In this document: positions 9,449 through 19,320 of the stretch, piece by piece
How positions within the stretch are numbered: the first letter of the stretch is position 1
Layout: each line of letters begins with the position of its first letter
Source: Lysinibacillus boronitolerans JCM 21713 = 10a = NBRC 103108
GTDB taxonomy: Bacteria; Bacillota; Bacilli; Bacillales_A; Planococcaceae
Assembly (NCBI RefSeq): GCF_000772935.1
Contig: NZ_JPVR01000079.1
Span: 243,294 to 307,293 of the forward strand
Direction: 5' to 3'
DNA length: 64,000 nucleotides
Program-made: the position numbers and the translations under genes
The notes under the pieces: generated by a model
Told to the model about the DNA's origin: nothing
Databases searched by the model: none
What the model saw: the letters and a program-made list of their open reading frames with translations, nothing else

Positions 9449-9566
9449 TCAATAATAAAATCTTATAAACACATTCGGAAAGTCCTGTTGTTCATGCTCA
9501 TCAAAGAAACGCTTATACGCTAAGTCTCCATTTTTTAATTCTTAGTCAAAATAAACTTGTGTCTCT
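9449..9566 (-). pseudogene. C-terminal remnant of an unidentified gene
   Basis: The minus strand reads ELKNGDLAYKRFFDEHEQ and continues to IRFYY and a TGA at 9449. In frame upstream is ETQVYFD, interrupted by a TAA, and a further stop lies before that. The peptide is strongly coding-like and a terminator follows at the right distance, so this is the surviving tail of a lost gene. I do not recognise the family. Confidence 0.4.
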
Positions 9567-9789
9567 TAGCTATACATTTTCTTCAGGATGAAAATAGAAT
9601 AAACATGAATTTATTAATACCATTAAAATAAAGATGCTCCTCTTCTTACAGAAATGCGCCAATGTCTGTTATTCCCTTGAAACTTCCCCTAATTTTTATT
9701 TTTTTCCTCCTTATAGTTTGAAAGAGTTCAATAAAGGTTATAAAACACTATAACAAAATATTTAAAATATAAAATAGGAGATGGATAGT

Positions 9790-10044
9790 ATGAGTTTCAT
9801 TTGGTTTTTAATAATTGGCGGGCTTATCGGTTGGCTTGCAGGTATAATTTTGGGTAAAGATATTCCAGGCGGAATTATTGGTAATATTATTGCAGGTATT
9901 ATTGGTGCATGGATTGGTGGTATGCTTCTTGGAAGTTGGGGTCCTAAAATTTCTGATTTCTATATCTTCCCTGCCCTCATTGGAGCAATTATACTAGTTT
10001 TCATTTTGAGTTTAATTCTGAAATCATTGCGTAATGCTTCGTAA
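9790..10044 (+). CDS. GlsB/YeaQ/YmgE-family small membrane protein
   Basis: The product is 84 aa with three hydrophobic, glycine-rich segments (GGLIGWLAGIILGKDIPGG, GNIIAGIIGAWIGGMLLGSW, and ALIGAIILVFILSLILK). These are typical of the transglycosylase-associated/GlsB stress-response membrane family. ATG 9790 is chosen over ATG 9781 because the TAGGAG ribosome site at 9775-9780 abuts the first ATG and is correctly spaced for the second. The exact role is unknown; the family is linked to general stress. Confidence 0.85.
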   Translation: MSFIWFLIIGGLIGWLAGIILGKDIPGGIIGNIIAGIIGAWIGGMLLGSWGPKISDFYIFPALIGAIILVFILSLILKSLRNAS

Positions 10045-10127
10045 GCTAAATAGATCTCTTAATTTATTTCTATACAATTAAGTGAATCAGCTGTAACCAA
10101 TAATAAATGGTGACTTGCTTATAACAA

Positions 10128-10167
10128 AAAGGCGGCCTTCCACACTATATCTGTGGAGGACCGCTTT
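10128..10167 (+). terminator. Terminator after the GlsB-like gene
   Basis: A long stem with one bulge (AAAGGCGGCCTTCCACA / TGTGGAGGACCGCTTTT) is followed by TTTTAC. Confidence 0.75.
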
Positions 10168-10210
10168 TACTTTGTTCGTCATTAACTTAACAATCCTCCG
10201 CTCCGTGAAT

Positions 10211-10390
10211 GCAAGAAGAACAGAACAGCTTATACAACAATAGCGCCTGCAAAATGGTGAAAAGATTGCTGTAATTAAAAATTTAGATAGAACAATTACA
10301 AATTTAACGAAACGTATCCACATTGAAGCAATCAATGATGAAATCGCTTCTCTAAAGGCTATAATGTATCAAACGTTTGTACGTAAATAA
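10211..10390 (+). pseudogene. Interrupted small gene remnant
   Basis: The plus strand reads NARRTEQLIQQ, a TAG stop, then RLQNGEKIAVIKNLDRTITN and on to MYQTFVRK and a TAA near 10390. The frame is coding-like on both sides of the stop, so a single nonsense mutation or deeper decay is likely. The family is not recognised. Confidence 0.35.
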
Positions 10391-10607
10391 CATTTGATAG
10401 CAATGACAGAATTGATTCTACAAGAATTTGTAGTTTTATCCTGTCTTTATTTTTGGCTGTTTTCTTATATATTGTTGCTATTCAAAACGTAGCAGGTAAT
10501 GGAAGATGGTAGCAGCAAAAGGCAACAATCCAGCATTTGTTATGTTTGATGGACGAATTTATTCCCTTCAAAAGAACATCCTATGATAAAGAGGTGGGGA
10601 TTAATTA
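10391..10607. other. Intergenic region upstream of the beta-propeller gene
   Basis: A short frame, ATG 10506 to TGA 10586, encodes MVAAKGNNPAFVMFDGRIYS plus 6 residues. It may be a remnant; it lacks a clear ribosome site. Nothing else is seen. Confidence 0.35.
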
Positions 10608-11828
10608 ATGGCAATTAGGGTTTTATTATTAATACTATTTATTAGTTTTAGTTTTTCAATAGGTGCTTCTGCTGAAGGTCCACTTAAAGCTGCTTTCATA
10701 CGAGACCACCAGCTTTGGATAAAAGAGGGTGATAAGGAACTACAGCTTACGACAGGTCAGTACGTATCCTCTCCAAAGTGGTCAAAAGACGGTCAATTTA
10801 TTGCCTATTTAGCAGGTAAGGAGGAGGGTGGAAAAACGAATTTATATATTTATGATGTAAAGAAAAAGGAAAGTTATAAGCCGTATCCTATAATTGAAGC
10901 AAATGAAATCAAATGGTCGCCAACATCCAATCAACTAGCTTACAATTCGGGAGGTATCCTAAACGTTACAAAAACCAAAAATGGGCGACCACAAGGTTTT
11001 GAAAATGTATCTCTAGGTGTTAGTGATTTTGAATGGTTCCCCGACGGAAAAGCATTTATCGTTTCATCTCAATCTAATTTACTTCCTACTGGATGGGAAC
11101 CTGTTCGCCTTTTTAAAGTGCCAGTAGATGCCAATCTTGATACGAATAAAATAAAGCCCTTTTACACCATTCAAACAAATACAACGGATTTATTCGCCAT
11201 CGATGCTGACTATTTAACGTTTAGTCCTGATGGGAGCTGGATTAGTTTTCTATTAACACCCACAGCGTCTTGGTCAAATGATAGCAATACATTATCAGTA
11301 CTTTCATCAGTAGGGGATCATTTTCAAGTGATAGGGAAAATGCTTGGGTATGAAAATTGGATAAAGTGGGCTCCATCAAAAAATCAACTAGCCTTCATAT
11401 CGGGTGAAGGAAGATTTTTTGTTGAAAACAAAGATACAACCGTTACCGAGATTCCTACAGCGAATAAACAAAAGGGCTATACACCCAAAGGATATGTAGA
11501 TCTAGATTTGGAATGGTTTTCTCTAGATGAAATAATTGTTGCTCGAGCAAAAGAAAATAAAGCGTGGAAATTGGGACCGGTTCCAACTATGTTTACAGCG
11601 CTATATGTAATTAATCTTGAATCAGGAGAACAAAGGCAGATTACATTTCCAAAGAACAATAAAATAGATAATACTCCTCAAGTAGTTGGTTCAACGATTA
11701 CTTGGTATCGAACATCTAAAAAAGAAAACCAAGGAGATGTTTGGATTAAAGATAGAGTAGATGGTCTAGAATATCGGTGGTTAAAAAATGTAGACACTGC
11801 ACCAACTTTTTTTATAGCAAGTAACTGA
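10608..11828 (+). CDS. TolB/WD40-like beta-propeller protein, exported
   Basis: The product is 406 aa with a signal peptide (LLLILFISFSFSIGASA). The mature protein has repeated blades of the PD40/TolB type: SPKWSKDGQFIAYLAG, IKWSPTSNQLAYNSG, FEWFPDGKAFIVSS, LTFSPDGSWISFLL and IKWAPSKNQLAFISG. Such propellers act as secreted or cell-wall scaffolds; no catalytic residues are evident. An AGAGGTGGGG ribosome site precedes the ATG. It stands alone. Confidence 0.8.
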   Translation: MAIRVLLLILFISFSFSIGASAEGPLKAAFIRDHQLWIKEGDKELQLTTGQYVSSPKWSKDGQFIAYLAGKEEGGKTNLYIYDVKKKESYKPYPIIEANEIKWSPTSNQLAYNSGGILNVTKTKNGRPQGFENVSLGVSDFEWFPDGKAFIVSSQSNLLPTGWEPVRLFKVPVDANLDTNKIKPFYTIQTNTTDLFAIDADYLTFSPDGSWISFLLTPTASWSNDSNTLSVLSSVGDHFQVIGKMLGYENWIKWAPSKNQLAFISGEGRFFVENKDTTVTEIPTANKQKGYTPKGYVDLDLEWFSLDEIIVARAKENKAWKLGPVPTMFTALYVINLESGEQRQITFPKNNKIDNTPQVVGSTITWYRTSKKENQGDVWIKDRVDGLEYRWLKNVDTAPTFFIASN

Positions 11829-12066
11829 AAAATCCGCACAAAAACTTATGCCATATAAGCATGAAACCTTTTTTAAATTAGAAATGTTATTCAATTAAAT
11901 GGCCCTTTAATGAAAAAGAGAGCTTATCATTCTTGCAAAAGGTACTGCACCCCGATTGTTGAACATCGTTTAAACTAAACAAAGGAAAATATTAAGGCTA
12001 TATAAACTGATACCACTATCATTTATAATGAACTGTACGTACTTATAAAGAAACGAGGTATAATAT

Positions 12067-13101
12067 ATGATTATTTCTGGAATTCTAACTCTAATTTTCC
12101 TCGTTATTTTTCTTGCTTCTTATTTAACAGATTCTAGAAGAATAATAAATGGTTTTCTATTTAACGTATTTTTTTGTTCATTTATCATTTTTCTTTGTTA
12201 TTTAGGGTTCAGTTCCGATTTAATAATTGTAAGATTGTTCGCTATTGTTCCAATCGTTATTCTGGTATTTATATTAACTTTTGGATTATCTACTATATGT
12301 GTTGGATTATTTTTAAATGCACGAATCCTGCTGAAAAGGGAAAGCCGGAGGTTTGCTAACAGTTTAACGTTAATTTCAGGAATTTTTCTTCTGTTATTCA
12401 TTCTATTCCGTCTGGTGAATCCCATGCGCTTTTTGCCTTACTATTTTGAACCGTTATACACTGGGGTTTCCTTTATCATTGTGTATTTCTTTTTACACTT
12501 AACTAACTTTTTATCCGCATATTTGTTATACCAATTTAACAGACCAAAATTAAACCAAGATTTTATTATTGTTCTTGGTAGTGGTTTAATTAAAGATAAA
12601 GTGCCACCACTTTTGGCAAGTCGCATTAATAAAGCAATTGATTTTTATTGGAAACAAGTAGCTATAGCCTCCCCGCCTATATTAATTTTCTCAGGTGGAC
12701 AAGGCCCGGATGAAGATCTTCCTGAAGCTGAAGCAATGCAAAATTATGCTATAGAGAAAGGAATTCCTTTGGAGCATACTTTAACCGAAGCTCGTTCTAT
12801 CAATACATTTCAAAATATGCTCTACTCAAAACAAATCATGGATTCAGTAAAAGGTAGTAAATATAACAGCATTTTTACTACAAACAATTTCCATTTATTT
12901 AGGGCAAGTCTGTATGCGAAAAAGGCAGGTTTAAAAAGCCAAGGAATTGGTTCAAAAACCGCGCTCTATTACTGGCCAAATGCTATGATTCGCGAATATA
13001 TTGCTATCGTCGTGATGCAACGTAAACGTCATACCATTATAGTTGGGACAATATTAGGATTTTCAGTCCTTCTAACCATTTTTTCTTTTTTATTTTTATA
13101 A
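12067..13101 (+). CDS. YdcF/ElyC (DUF218) family membrane protein
   Basis: The product is 344 aa. The first about 160 residues form five or so membrane helices. They are followed by a DUF218 domain (about 165-320) with DFIIVLGSGLIKDKVPPLL, SGGQGPDEDLPEAEAM, EARSINTFQNM and TTNNFHLFRAS. These are the SanA/YdcF/ElyC motifs thought to bind polyprenyl-linked or nucleotide-like substrates in envelope metabolism. A final TM segment closes the protein. It is monocistronic with a strong terminator, and is the last intact core-like gene before the mobile island. Confidence 0.85.
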   Translation: MIISGILTLIFLVIFLASYLTDSRRIINGFLFNVFFCSFIIFLCYLGFSSDLIIVRLFAIVPIVILVFILTFGLSTICVGLFLNARILLKRESRRFANSLTLISGIFLLLFILFRLVNPMRFLPYYFEPLYTGVSFIIVYFFLHLTNFLSAYLLYQFNRPKLNQDFIIVLGSGLIKDKVPPLLASRINKAIDFYWKQVAIASPPILIFSGGQGPDEDLPEAEAMQNYAIEKGIPLEHTLTEARSINTFQNMLYSKQIMDSVKGSKYNSIFTTNNFHLFRASLYAKKAGLKSQGIGSKTALYYWPNAMIREYIAIVVMQRKRHTIIVGTILGFSVLLTIFSFLFL

Positions 13102-13108
13102 CTGATAC

Positions 13109-13144
13109 AAAAAGCCATTCATCAATTTCTTGTGAATGGCTTTT
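13109..13144 (+). terminator. Terminator after the ydcF-like gene
   Basis: The stem AAAAGCCATTCA / TGAATGGCTTTT with a T-rich exit starts 8 bp after the stop codon. Confidence 0.85.
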
Positions 13145-13560
13145 CTAATCTAATATGAGATAATTAGTGGTTCATATTTTCTCTCGTTATGTATGAATAC
13201 CTTGTTTTTTTGGATTTTGTGAGTTAGATGGTGATGAGAGCAAAATAATCATGACAACAATTTTAGTTTTACTCCACAATTTGGCCCGCTTGTTGAACAA
13301 AAAAGACCATGCATAACAGCACAGGATTTTTAATCAAAGTTTATTATAAACGTCCAATCTTTGTTTGAAATTCAACTAAAAAATGACAATATTAATTATT
13401 TGTTAGTCCCTTTTTATAAAAAACAATCTAAAAAATATAAACCCTGATACAGCAACAACTACTCTGTACCAAGGTTTATTATAGTGTCACAAATATCTTA
13501 TATTTATATGACAAATATAATTATAAGTTATGACAGTATTAGTTATAACTCACAAAAATG
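13145..13560. other. Gene-free stretch bordering the mobile island
   Basis: There is an imperfect hairpin at about 13439-13480 (AAACC...GGTTT) and A/T-rich sequence with no convincing reading frame. It is the boundary between the core-like genes and the first Tn7-like end. Confidence 0.5.
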
Positions 13561-13701
13561 TGTGCAGATAATAAAGTTGCTTAATTTTCATCTCACAAAT
13601 GCAGTAACCACCTATCAATAAATTTGATAGGTGGTTTTAAAGTTGTTTAAAATATTCTTTGAGAGTTAGAAAGAAGTTTATTTCAAATAATAATGTTGTT
13701 T
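13561..13701 (+). repeat. Low (right-type) end of element A with TnsB-like sites
   Basis: Copies lie at 13570-13580 (AATAAAGTTGC), 13638-13648 (TAAAGTTGTTT) and 13691-13701 (TAATGTTGTTT), each followed by an AATTTT or AAAATA tract. All are on the plus strand, inverted relative to the sites at 20741-20773. Confidence 0.45.
13606..13636. terminator. Strong bidirectional-looking terminator hairpin
   Basis: A perfect 13-bp stem AACCACCTATCAA / TTGATAGGTGGTT with a 5-nt loop lies downstream of mkoB. It probably ends the minus-strand defence operon and is embedded in the transposon end. Confidence 0.75.
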
Positions 13702-13723
13702 AATTTTGAAGTAAAATAAATAC

Positions 13724-15214
13724 TCACTTTAAGTACTGTTGAATATCTATATTCATTCTTTTTTCTAAACTGTTAATGTTCGCCTGAATAGTTTTTGAAT
13801 CGATTGTATAAAGACCAGTTTCCTGTCTAAACCCTAATTTAGGATCTCCCTTAAATGATAACCAGTTAAAACTTGTTATAACTACATATTTCGTATCTAC
13901 TAATAATACTTTTTCATGTGTATTAGCCAATTTAATTAAAATTAAATTTTCCCCATTTGGTTCTTTTCTCATTTTTTCAAGAATATTTACTGCCCCTGTA
14001 TGGCCTACATCATCTGGTGAAATCCCGTAACCTATAATTACTTTAATTTTTCTCTTTAGAGCTTTACGAATTTTATTTTGAATAATGTAATCAAATGCAC
14101 CAAATCTTATCCAAGGAGATATAATTAAAACTAGTTTTTCAGCTTTTTCAAAAGAATCCTCTAGTATTTTTCTATGTTCATATGTTTCTATATATCTGTT
14201 TATATTGTCTTTTTCAGCTTCTAAAAGAGCTATTTTTTCATTAAGTCCTCTTATAACTTGTGTATCAGTTATCTTACTTTCGCTGTCTAAATCATTTTCA
14301 TTAAGTTGAATCTCCTTTTTGTGGAGTTGTTGTGTCAACTGTTCTGATAATTGTTTATTTAAGGTTAGTTTTTTTGTATTAAACAAAGCTTCTTCCATTA
14401 AGGAAGGATTAATAGTAGTTATAGATACTTCCTCATTATTAATAACATCTAATGTGTCCTTCCTATCAAATGGAATTTGTTTAATTCCATCTTTCTCCAT
14501 CCTTAAAATAATATTTTCTAATTCGTTCTCACGGTCCATACCATCAAAGATTTTTATTTCTAGATCAGCCTCAGCATCATTTTCATGCATAAAAATTAGC
14601 ATACTTCTTTTTCTGTAAGATAAATAACACTTTTCTAACTCATTTATGGTGATTAAATCCCCTGCTAAAGAATCATCTGGAAATTCCTTTTGTTTTTCCT
14701 TTAAAACTTTATTTATCTTGTTAAATTCAAATTCTTCTAGTGTAGGTTTATTTAAAAGAGGTTTGATAGCGCAAAGATTTTTCTTCCTAACTTCATTTCC
14801 TGTAAATAGTTTTCTTGTAGAATGAGTTAGTTCACCTGTTAATCCGTTCATTAAAAAGTTAACTGTAACTTGTTCTGGTTGAATTGTCTTAGCCTCTTTT
14901 AAAGCCTCTTCACCTTTTTTAGTAAGACTTATCCTGTTATCTTGATTCATCTTAATTAAATTTTGAAAAAATAAATTAGCAATACTGTTATTAATTAAAA
15001 ATAAATCAATCCCTAATATTTTTGAAATTTTTTCCTCATCAAAAATATTTATTTTATAAAACTTTAATAAAAATTCTTCGATAATACCTATATCTTTTTT
15101 CTTCAACAAAGTTATATCTAACGAAATATTATAAAATGGTATTACTATATCTAAATATTTTACAAGTTTATAATGTGGAAGCGAATCAATATGTTTTTCT
15201 ACTAACTTTTCTAT
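13724..15214 (-). CDS. mkoB: Phospholipase-D-like nuclease of type I Mokosh (MkoB-like)
   Basis: The product is about 496 aa. The N-terminal half has winged-helix character (DEEKISKILGIDLFLINNSI); a coiled region follows at about 300-355. The C-terminal PLD domain holds one HxKx4D motif (HEKVLLVD) followed by TSFNW. It follows the kinase-helicase gene directly, as in type I Mokosh (kinase-helicase plus PLD protein), an anti-phage system. The first standard start is TTG 15109, but the same frame runs up to the upstream stop and encodes EIEKLVEKHIDSLPHYKLVK before it. This looks like native protein, and GAGGGGGTG lies 6 nt before an ATA codon at 15214. I therefore place the start at the ATA; an AUU further in is an alternative. 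Confidence 0.7.
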   Translation of the reverse strand: MEKLVEKHIDSLPHYKLVKYLDIVIPFYNISLDITLLKKKDIGIIEEFLLKFYKINIFDEEKISKILGIDLFLINNSIANLFFQNLIKMNQDNRISLTKKGEEALKEAKTIQPEQVTVNFLMNGLTGELTHSTRKLFTGNEVRKKNLCAIKPLLNKPTLEEFEFNKINKVLKEKQKEFPDDSLAGDLITINELEKCYLSYRKRSMLIFMHENDAEADLEIKIFDGMDRENELENIILRMEKDGIKQIPFDRKDTLDVINNEEVSITTINPSLMEEALFNTKKLTLNKQLSEQLTQQLHKKEIQLNENDLDSESKITDTQVIRGLNEKIALLEAEKDNINRYIETYEHRKILEDSFEKAEKLVLIISPWIRFGAFDYIIQNKIRKALKRKIKVIIGYGISPDDVGHTGAVNILEKMRKEPNGENLILIKLANTHEKVLLVDTKYVVITSFNWLSFKGDPKLGFRQETGLYTIDSKTIQANINSLEKRMNIDIQQYLK

Positions 15215-15217
15215 TTC

Positions 15218-18200
15218 CTACACCCCCTCTAAAATACAATATTGATTATTTTTTTGCATATATTCATATACTTTAACAAAAGGATTCTCAACGTTTCCAC
15301 TTAATATTTTTTCTTGTGTAACTGAACTATGATCACCTACGATTACTAAAAGTTCTTTAGCCCTTGATAAAGCTACATTTAATCTCCTTGCATCTTTTAA
15401 GAATCCAATTTGTCCCTTACTGTTACTTCTAACTATACTATAGAAAATAACATCAGTTTCCCTTCCTTGGAAAGCATCTACAGTATTAATTTCAACAGAG
15501 ATATTTTTAAATTTATCTTTATACTCTCGTTCTAATTTTCTTCTTAAAGCAGATTTTTGTGCCTGATATCCTGCTATAATACCCACTTCTTTAAATAAAC
15601 CTCGTCCATTATAATCATTATCCATCTCAACTAATTTATCAAAAATAATATCTACTTCAAGTTTATTTTCATAAGTAATATGACCTCTGTTTTTCAACTC
15701 TTGCTGCGCTTTTCTTGGATGTTCACTAGTTGATAACCAAACTAAGCTTTTTCCATTCCATTTAGTAAATCCATGTTGCTTATCTTCTATATTAGCTGGA
15801 GATTCTAGTTGATTATCATAAAATACATAACTTATTAAATCGCCAATACCTTTATGCATCCTGTATTGTTCTTTTAATAGTCCTACACAGTCATCATTTA
15901 TTGATGTTAATAGCTCTTCAAATAAACTCTTTTCTAAATCTTTTATATTAATATTATGTTCCTTTAGATTTAATTCAGAGTAACCCTCATCAATGACAGG
16001 CGGTAATTGCTTATGATCTCCTACTAAAACAACTTTTTTAGCCATAACTATTGGAACTAATAATTCTGGGGCTGTTGCTCTACCAGCTTCATCTACAATT
16101 ACCCAATCAAATGAAATATCATTTAAACTTTGTAAACTTGACACACCTAAACACGTAGCACCAATTATATTTGCTTTCTGAATTAGTAAGCTTTCAAATT
16201 TGTTATCAACACTTACTCTACTTATCCACTCTTTTTGAATAATTTCTATATTTGTTACTTCATCTATTAATGCCTTTTTATCATTCATTTCTTGCTGAAT
16301 CATAGATTTTAAAGAAATAAATGCTTCAGGACTTTCAACTTTTAATTGCTCTTTTAAAACATCAATTTCAGTTTGTTTTTTTAATTTTTTGCTTGTCAAT
16401 TCCATTACAATATCTTCAAGCATTTGCTTTTCTTCGCCTATTTCATTTGCTGAATCTATTTCATTTACAATTCTAAGACCCAAATTCAAATACTCTTCCT
16501 TAAAATTATTCAAAATCCCTGATAGTTCCCTCTCATTTACAAATTGAATTTTACTACTGAGCTTTGAATAAACTTCATTCAGACCCTCTGTTAAAACAAT
16601 AATTTTGTTATATTTTTCTTTAACAGATTGTAACTTCATCTCATTTTCGATTATCTCGTTATTAAGATTTCCGATCATCTCATTTATCTTATCAATTAAA
16701 GATATTTTCTCGTATTTATCTAGTGTTGAGGGACTTAAATTAACCTCGTTTTTAATTTGCTCTAAAAAAAGCTTTGATTTTTCTTTAATTTGATTAATCA
16801 TCAAGTCCAGCTGTTCTTCAATTAAATATTGTTCAGCGCCTTGACTCAATCTATCTTTTCTTCCTATCCTCAGCATAGAAATACCCGGCAAAATACTTTG
16901 AATCTTATTTAATGCATGGTCAACAGCTACATTAGATTGAGAAGAAATTAAAATCTTACTCTCTGGATTCTTACTTATTATTTGATATACTAATTCTCCA
17001 ATAAAAGTTGTTTTACCCGTACCCGGCGGTCCTTGTAATAAAAATATATCTTCAGATTGAAGAGCTTTTAAAACTGCATTCTCTTTGGAGTTATCTAATT
17101 TTGATTTAAATTCAATCTCTGGAACTAGTGGAGAAACATTAGCTAAAGATGGATTCATTATTATATCAGGTATTAAAGGATTAGCAGTTTCTTTAAACCT
17201 AATTGCTTTTAAAGCTCTCTCTTGTCTATTTAGAGATACTTCTTCCATTCTTTCATTAATAGAAATCTCTCCACTTTTAGCAAATTGCTCTGGATAAACA
17301 TCTCTTGAAAGTTGAATTAATAATTTTCCTTCAGAAAATTCTACGCAATATCCTACATTTAATTCCCGATTTATATTATTTGCAGAGGTCATAGTTAAAA
17401 GTTGATCATCGCTAAATGCTTTTTCTATGTCTTTATCTTTTAAAGTTACTACAATCCTATCTCCGTCTTCATTTACTTCAAAATTAATATATCGTAATGT
17501 ATTTTTCTTTTTATCAAGTAACTTTTTCTTTAAACTAATTGCTGTACTCCATTTTGAAGTAATGGATTTCTCTTCTTTCTCTTTTTGAGCTTTAAAATTA
17601 CTCTTATTATAATTGGCTTCAAATTCTTCAATTAATTCATTGATATCATCATACACATCAAAATTCTCATCCGAATAGGCAAATACTTGAAACTTTCTAT
17701 CAATCCTTATTGCCAACTCTTTATTGCCCTCATGTATAGAAGATTGAGTAAAGAATTTTATATCTAATATAGTAAACTTATCCTTTGATTTGTCATCAAT
17801 TACACAAAGATACTCATACTGTTTACCATAAATATTATAAGAATATGAATCTTTTCTTTTTTGATTTCTAGAATAGTTCATTAAAATATATTCTTGATTT
17901 AAGTCTTTTGAAATTAGTGTTGCAGCTTCATTTCTCGATTCATTTAAAATTAAGCCCTCTGTAAACATTTTATTTATAACTTTGTTAGTAAATCCTATTG
18001 CATATTCATTTGCATATAAGTTTATTTCATTAGAAATAGCTTTTTTAAATCCTGTAATCAAATCACTAATATTATTAATTCGATTTTCTTTATTTTCATC
18101 TAAGCCTTTTATTAATAAGTCTTTAATATGTTCATCTAATCCTGAATTTTTAACTTCTAAGATAATATTTTCTCTAATATCTTTGCTTAATAACAATTCA

Positions 18201-18802
18201 GTGATTACGTAACAAATTGAATAAATATCACTTCTCTGATCTAAATCTTCCATTCGCATTTGTTCTGGAGAAGCATATTTACGAGTTCCTAAAAAATTCA
18301 AAGTATATTCTGTAAACATTGAATCATTCAATTTACTGATTCCAAAATCAATAATTTTCACATTATTCTCTTCATCGATTAAAATATTTGAGGGTTTAAT
18401 ATCTCTATGTAATATACCTTTAATATGTGCGTGTGCTAAACCTGAAAGAGTCTCTAATATAATCTTATGTTTTTCTGAATCTGGGAGAATATCTTTAAAA
18501 ATTATTTTATCTAGAGACTGGCCTCGTAAATACTCTAAAACAATAAAGTTAAGGTTGTTTTTCTCGTCTATCCCTTTGTTTTCTATTTTAACTATATTAT
18601 TATGATTAAGCCTTTCTAAGTTTTCTACTTCCCTATAAAATAAGTTTTTTTGGAAATCCCTATTTTCTCCTAATGGATATGATTTTATAACAACTTCTTT
18701 CTCATCTTTTGAACCATAATCTATAGCTAAATAGACCTTAGACATATTACCACCCGAAAGTGGTTTAATAACTCTATATCGATGTTCACTTATCCAATTC
18801 AA
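15218..18802 (-). CDS. mkoA: Ser/Thr kinase - SF1 helicase fusion of type I Mokosh (MkoA-like)
   Basis: The product is 1194 aa. Residues about 8-265 are a Hanks-type kinase with a glycine loop (LSGGNMSKVYLA), catalytic HRDIKPSNIL near 127 and DFGISKL near 150, all intact. After a linker comes a COG1112/Mov10-like superfamily-1 helicase: Walker A GPPGTGKTT near 590, a coiled-coil insertion at about 640-850, Walker B DEAG near 902, then GDHKQLPP, INTVDAFQGRE and RLNVALSRAKE. This kinase-helicase fusion next to a PLD protein is the described composition of type I Mokosh, which protects against phages. The last codons (GAG GGG GTG TAG) also serve as ribosome site for mkoB. The gene is far more AT-rich than the core genes, in line with transfer. 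Confidence 0.78.
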   Translation of the reverse strand: MNWISEHRYRVIKPLSGGNMSKVYLAIDYGSKDEKEVVIKSYPLGENRDFQKNLFYREVENLERLNHNNIVKIENKGIDEKNNLNFIVLEYLRGQSLDKIIFKDILPDSEKHKIILETLSGLAHAHIKGILHRDIKPSNILIDEENNVKIIDFGISKLNDSMFTEYTLNFLGTRKYASPEQMRMEDLDQRSDIYSICYVITELLLSKDIRENIILEVKNSGLDEHIKDLLIKGLDENKENRINNISDLITGFKKAISNEINLYANEYAIGFTNKVINKMFTEGLILNESRNEAATLISKDLNQEYILMNYSRNQKRKDSYSYNIYGKQYEYLCVIDDKSKDKFTILDIKFFTQSSIHEGNKELAIRIDRKFQVFAYSDENFDVYDDINELIEEFEANYNKSNFKAQKEKEEKSITSKWSTAISLKKKLLDKKKNTLRYINFEVNEDGDRIVVTLKDKDIEKAFSDDQLLTMTSANNINRELNVGYCVEFSEGKLLIQLSRDVYPEQFAKSGEISINERMEEVSLNRQERALKAIRFKETANPLIPDIIMNPSLANVSPLVPEIEFKSKLDNSKENAVLKALQSEDIFLLQGPPGTGKTTFIGELVYQIISKNPESKILISSQSNVAVDHALNKIQSILPGISMLRIGRKDRLSQGAEQYLIEEQLDLMINQIKEKSKLFLEQIKNEVNLSPSTLDKYEKISLIDKINEMIGNLNNEIIENEMKLQSVKEKYNKIIVLTEGLNEVYSKLSSKIQFVNERELSGILNNFKEEYLNLGLRIVNEIDSANEIGEEKQMLEDIVMELTSKKLKKQTEIDVLKEQLKVESPEAFISLKSMIQQEMNDKKALIDEVTNIEIIQKEWISRVSVDNKFESLLIQKANIIGATCLGVSSLQSLNDISFDWVIVDEAGRATAPELLVPIVMAKKVVLVGDHKQLPPVIDEGYSELNLKEHNINIKDLEKSLFEELLTSINDDCVGLLKEQYRMHKGIGDLISYVFYDNQLESPANIEDKQHGFTKWNGKSLVWLSTSEHPRKAQQELKNRGHITYENKLEVDIIFDKLVEMDNDYNGRGLFKEVGIIAGYQAQKSALRRKLEREYKDKFKNISVEINTVDAFQGRETDVIFYSIVRSNSKGQIGFLKDARRLNVALSRAKELLVIVGDHSSVTQEKILSGNVENPFVKVYEYMQKNNQYCILEGV

Positions 18803-19320
18803 TTATTTCCCCTCCATAAGTTACTTTTATTTCACATTTATAAAAGTCCAGTATCAAATAAAGTTTTTTGTTTATAAATCGGTTTATACTCGCTTATATT
18901 CAATTTATTTAAACTGAGCCTCTATAAAAATCATTCTTTATACTAATTAAAAATACTCCATTATCTAATTTAATCTTTAATTAAGTAACTACTACTAATC
19001 AAATATATAGACTAATCATTAATTTTTATATAACATAAATTATAACATTTTTAACCAATAAAAATATTTGAATCTCTGTATCTAATTAAAAATTTATACT
19101 GTACTAGGTACCTCTGTCAGTTTAATTCTTTCAATTATTGTTTTACCTATAAATTTAATCAACGTATTAAAATAAAAATTTCTAATACGTTGATTTTTAA
19201 TTAATCTAATATTTTAAGGTTCCCACTATCAAATTATTATAAGTATTGGCTGAATATACAAAAACATTTAGTGTAAAAAATGATAGTTTATCTATATATC
19301 TATCCAAAACCCAAATGGAA
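18803..19320. other. Gene-free stretch between mkoA and the HEPN gene
   Basis: It is very AT-rich. It contains the terminator at 19157-19195 and presumably the mkoA promoter. No coding frame is supported. Confidence 0.5.
19157..19195 (-). terminator. Terminator after the HEPN gene
   Basis: A perfect 13-bp stem AATCAACGTATTA / TAATACGTTGATT with a 13-nt A/T-rich loop lies 126 bp past the HEPN stop codon. Confidence 0.7.

Larger units (their letters stand above)
9146..9789. other. Intergenic stretch with a terminator and a gene remnant
   Basis: It holds the citS promoter region, a hairpin at 9416-9437 and a decayed minus-strand gene tail (listed separately). I see no intact gene. Confidence 0.6.

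Noticed and set aside
15218..18802. BREX, DISARM or other helicase-based defence system
   Set aside because: No methylase, PglZ or DUF1998-type partner is present; kinase-helicase plus PLD fits type I Mokosh better.
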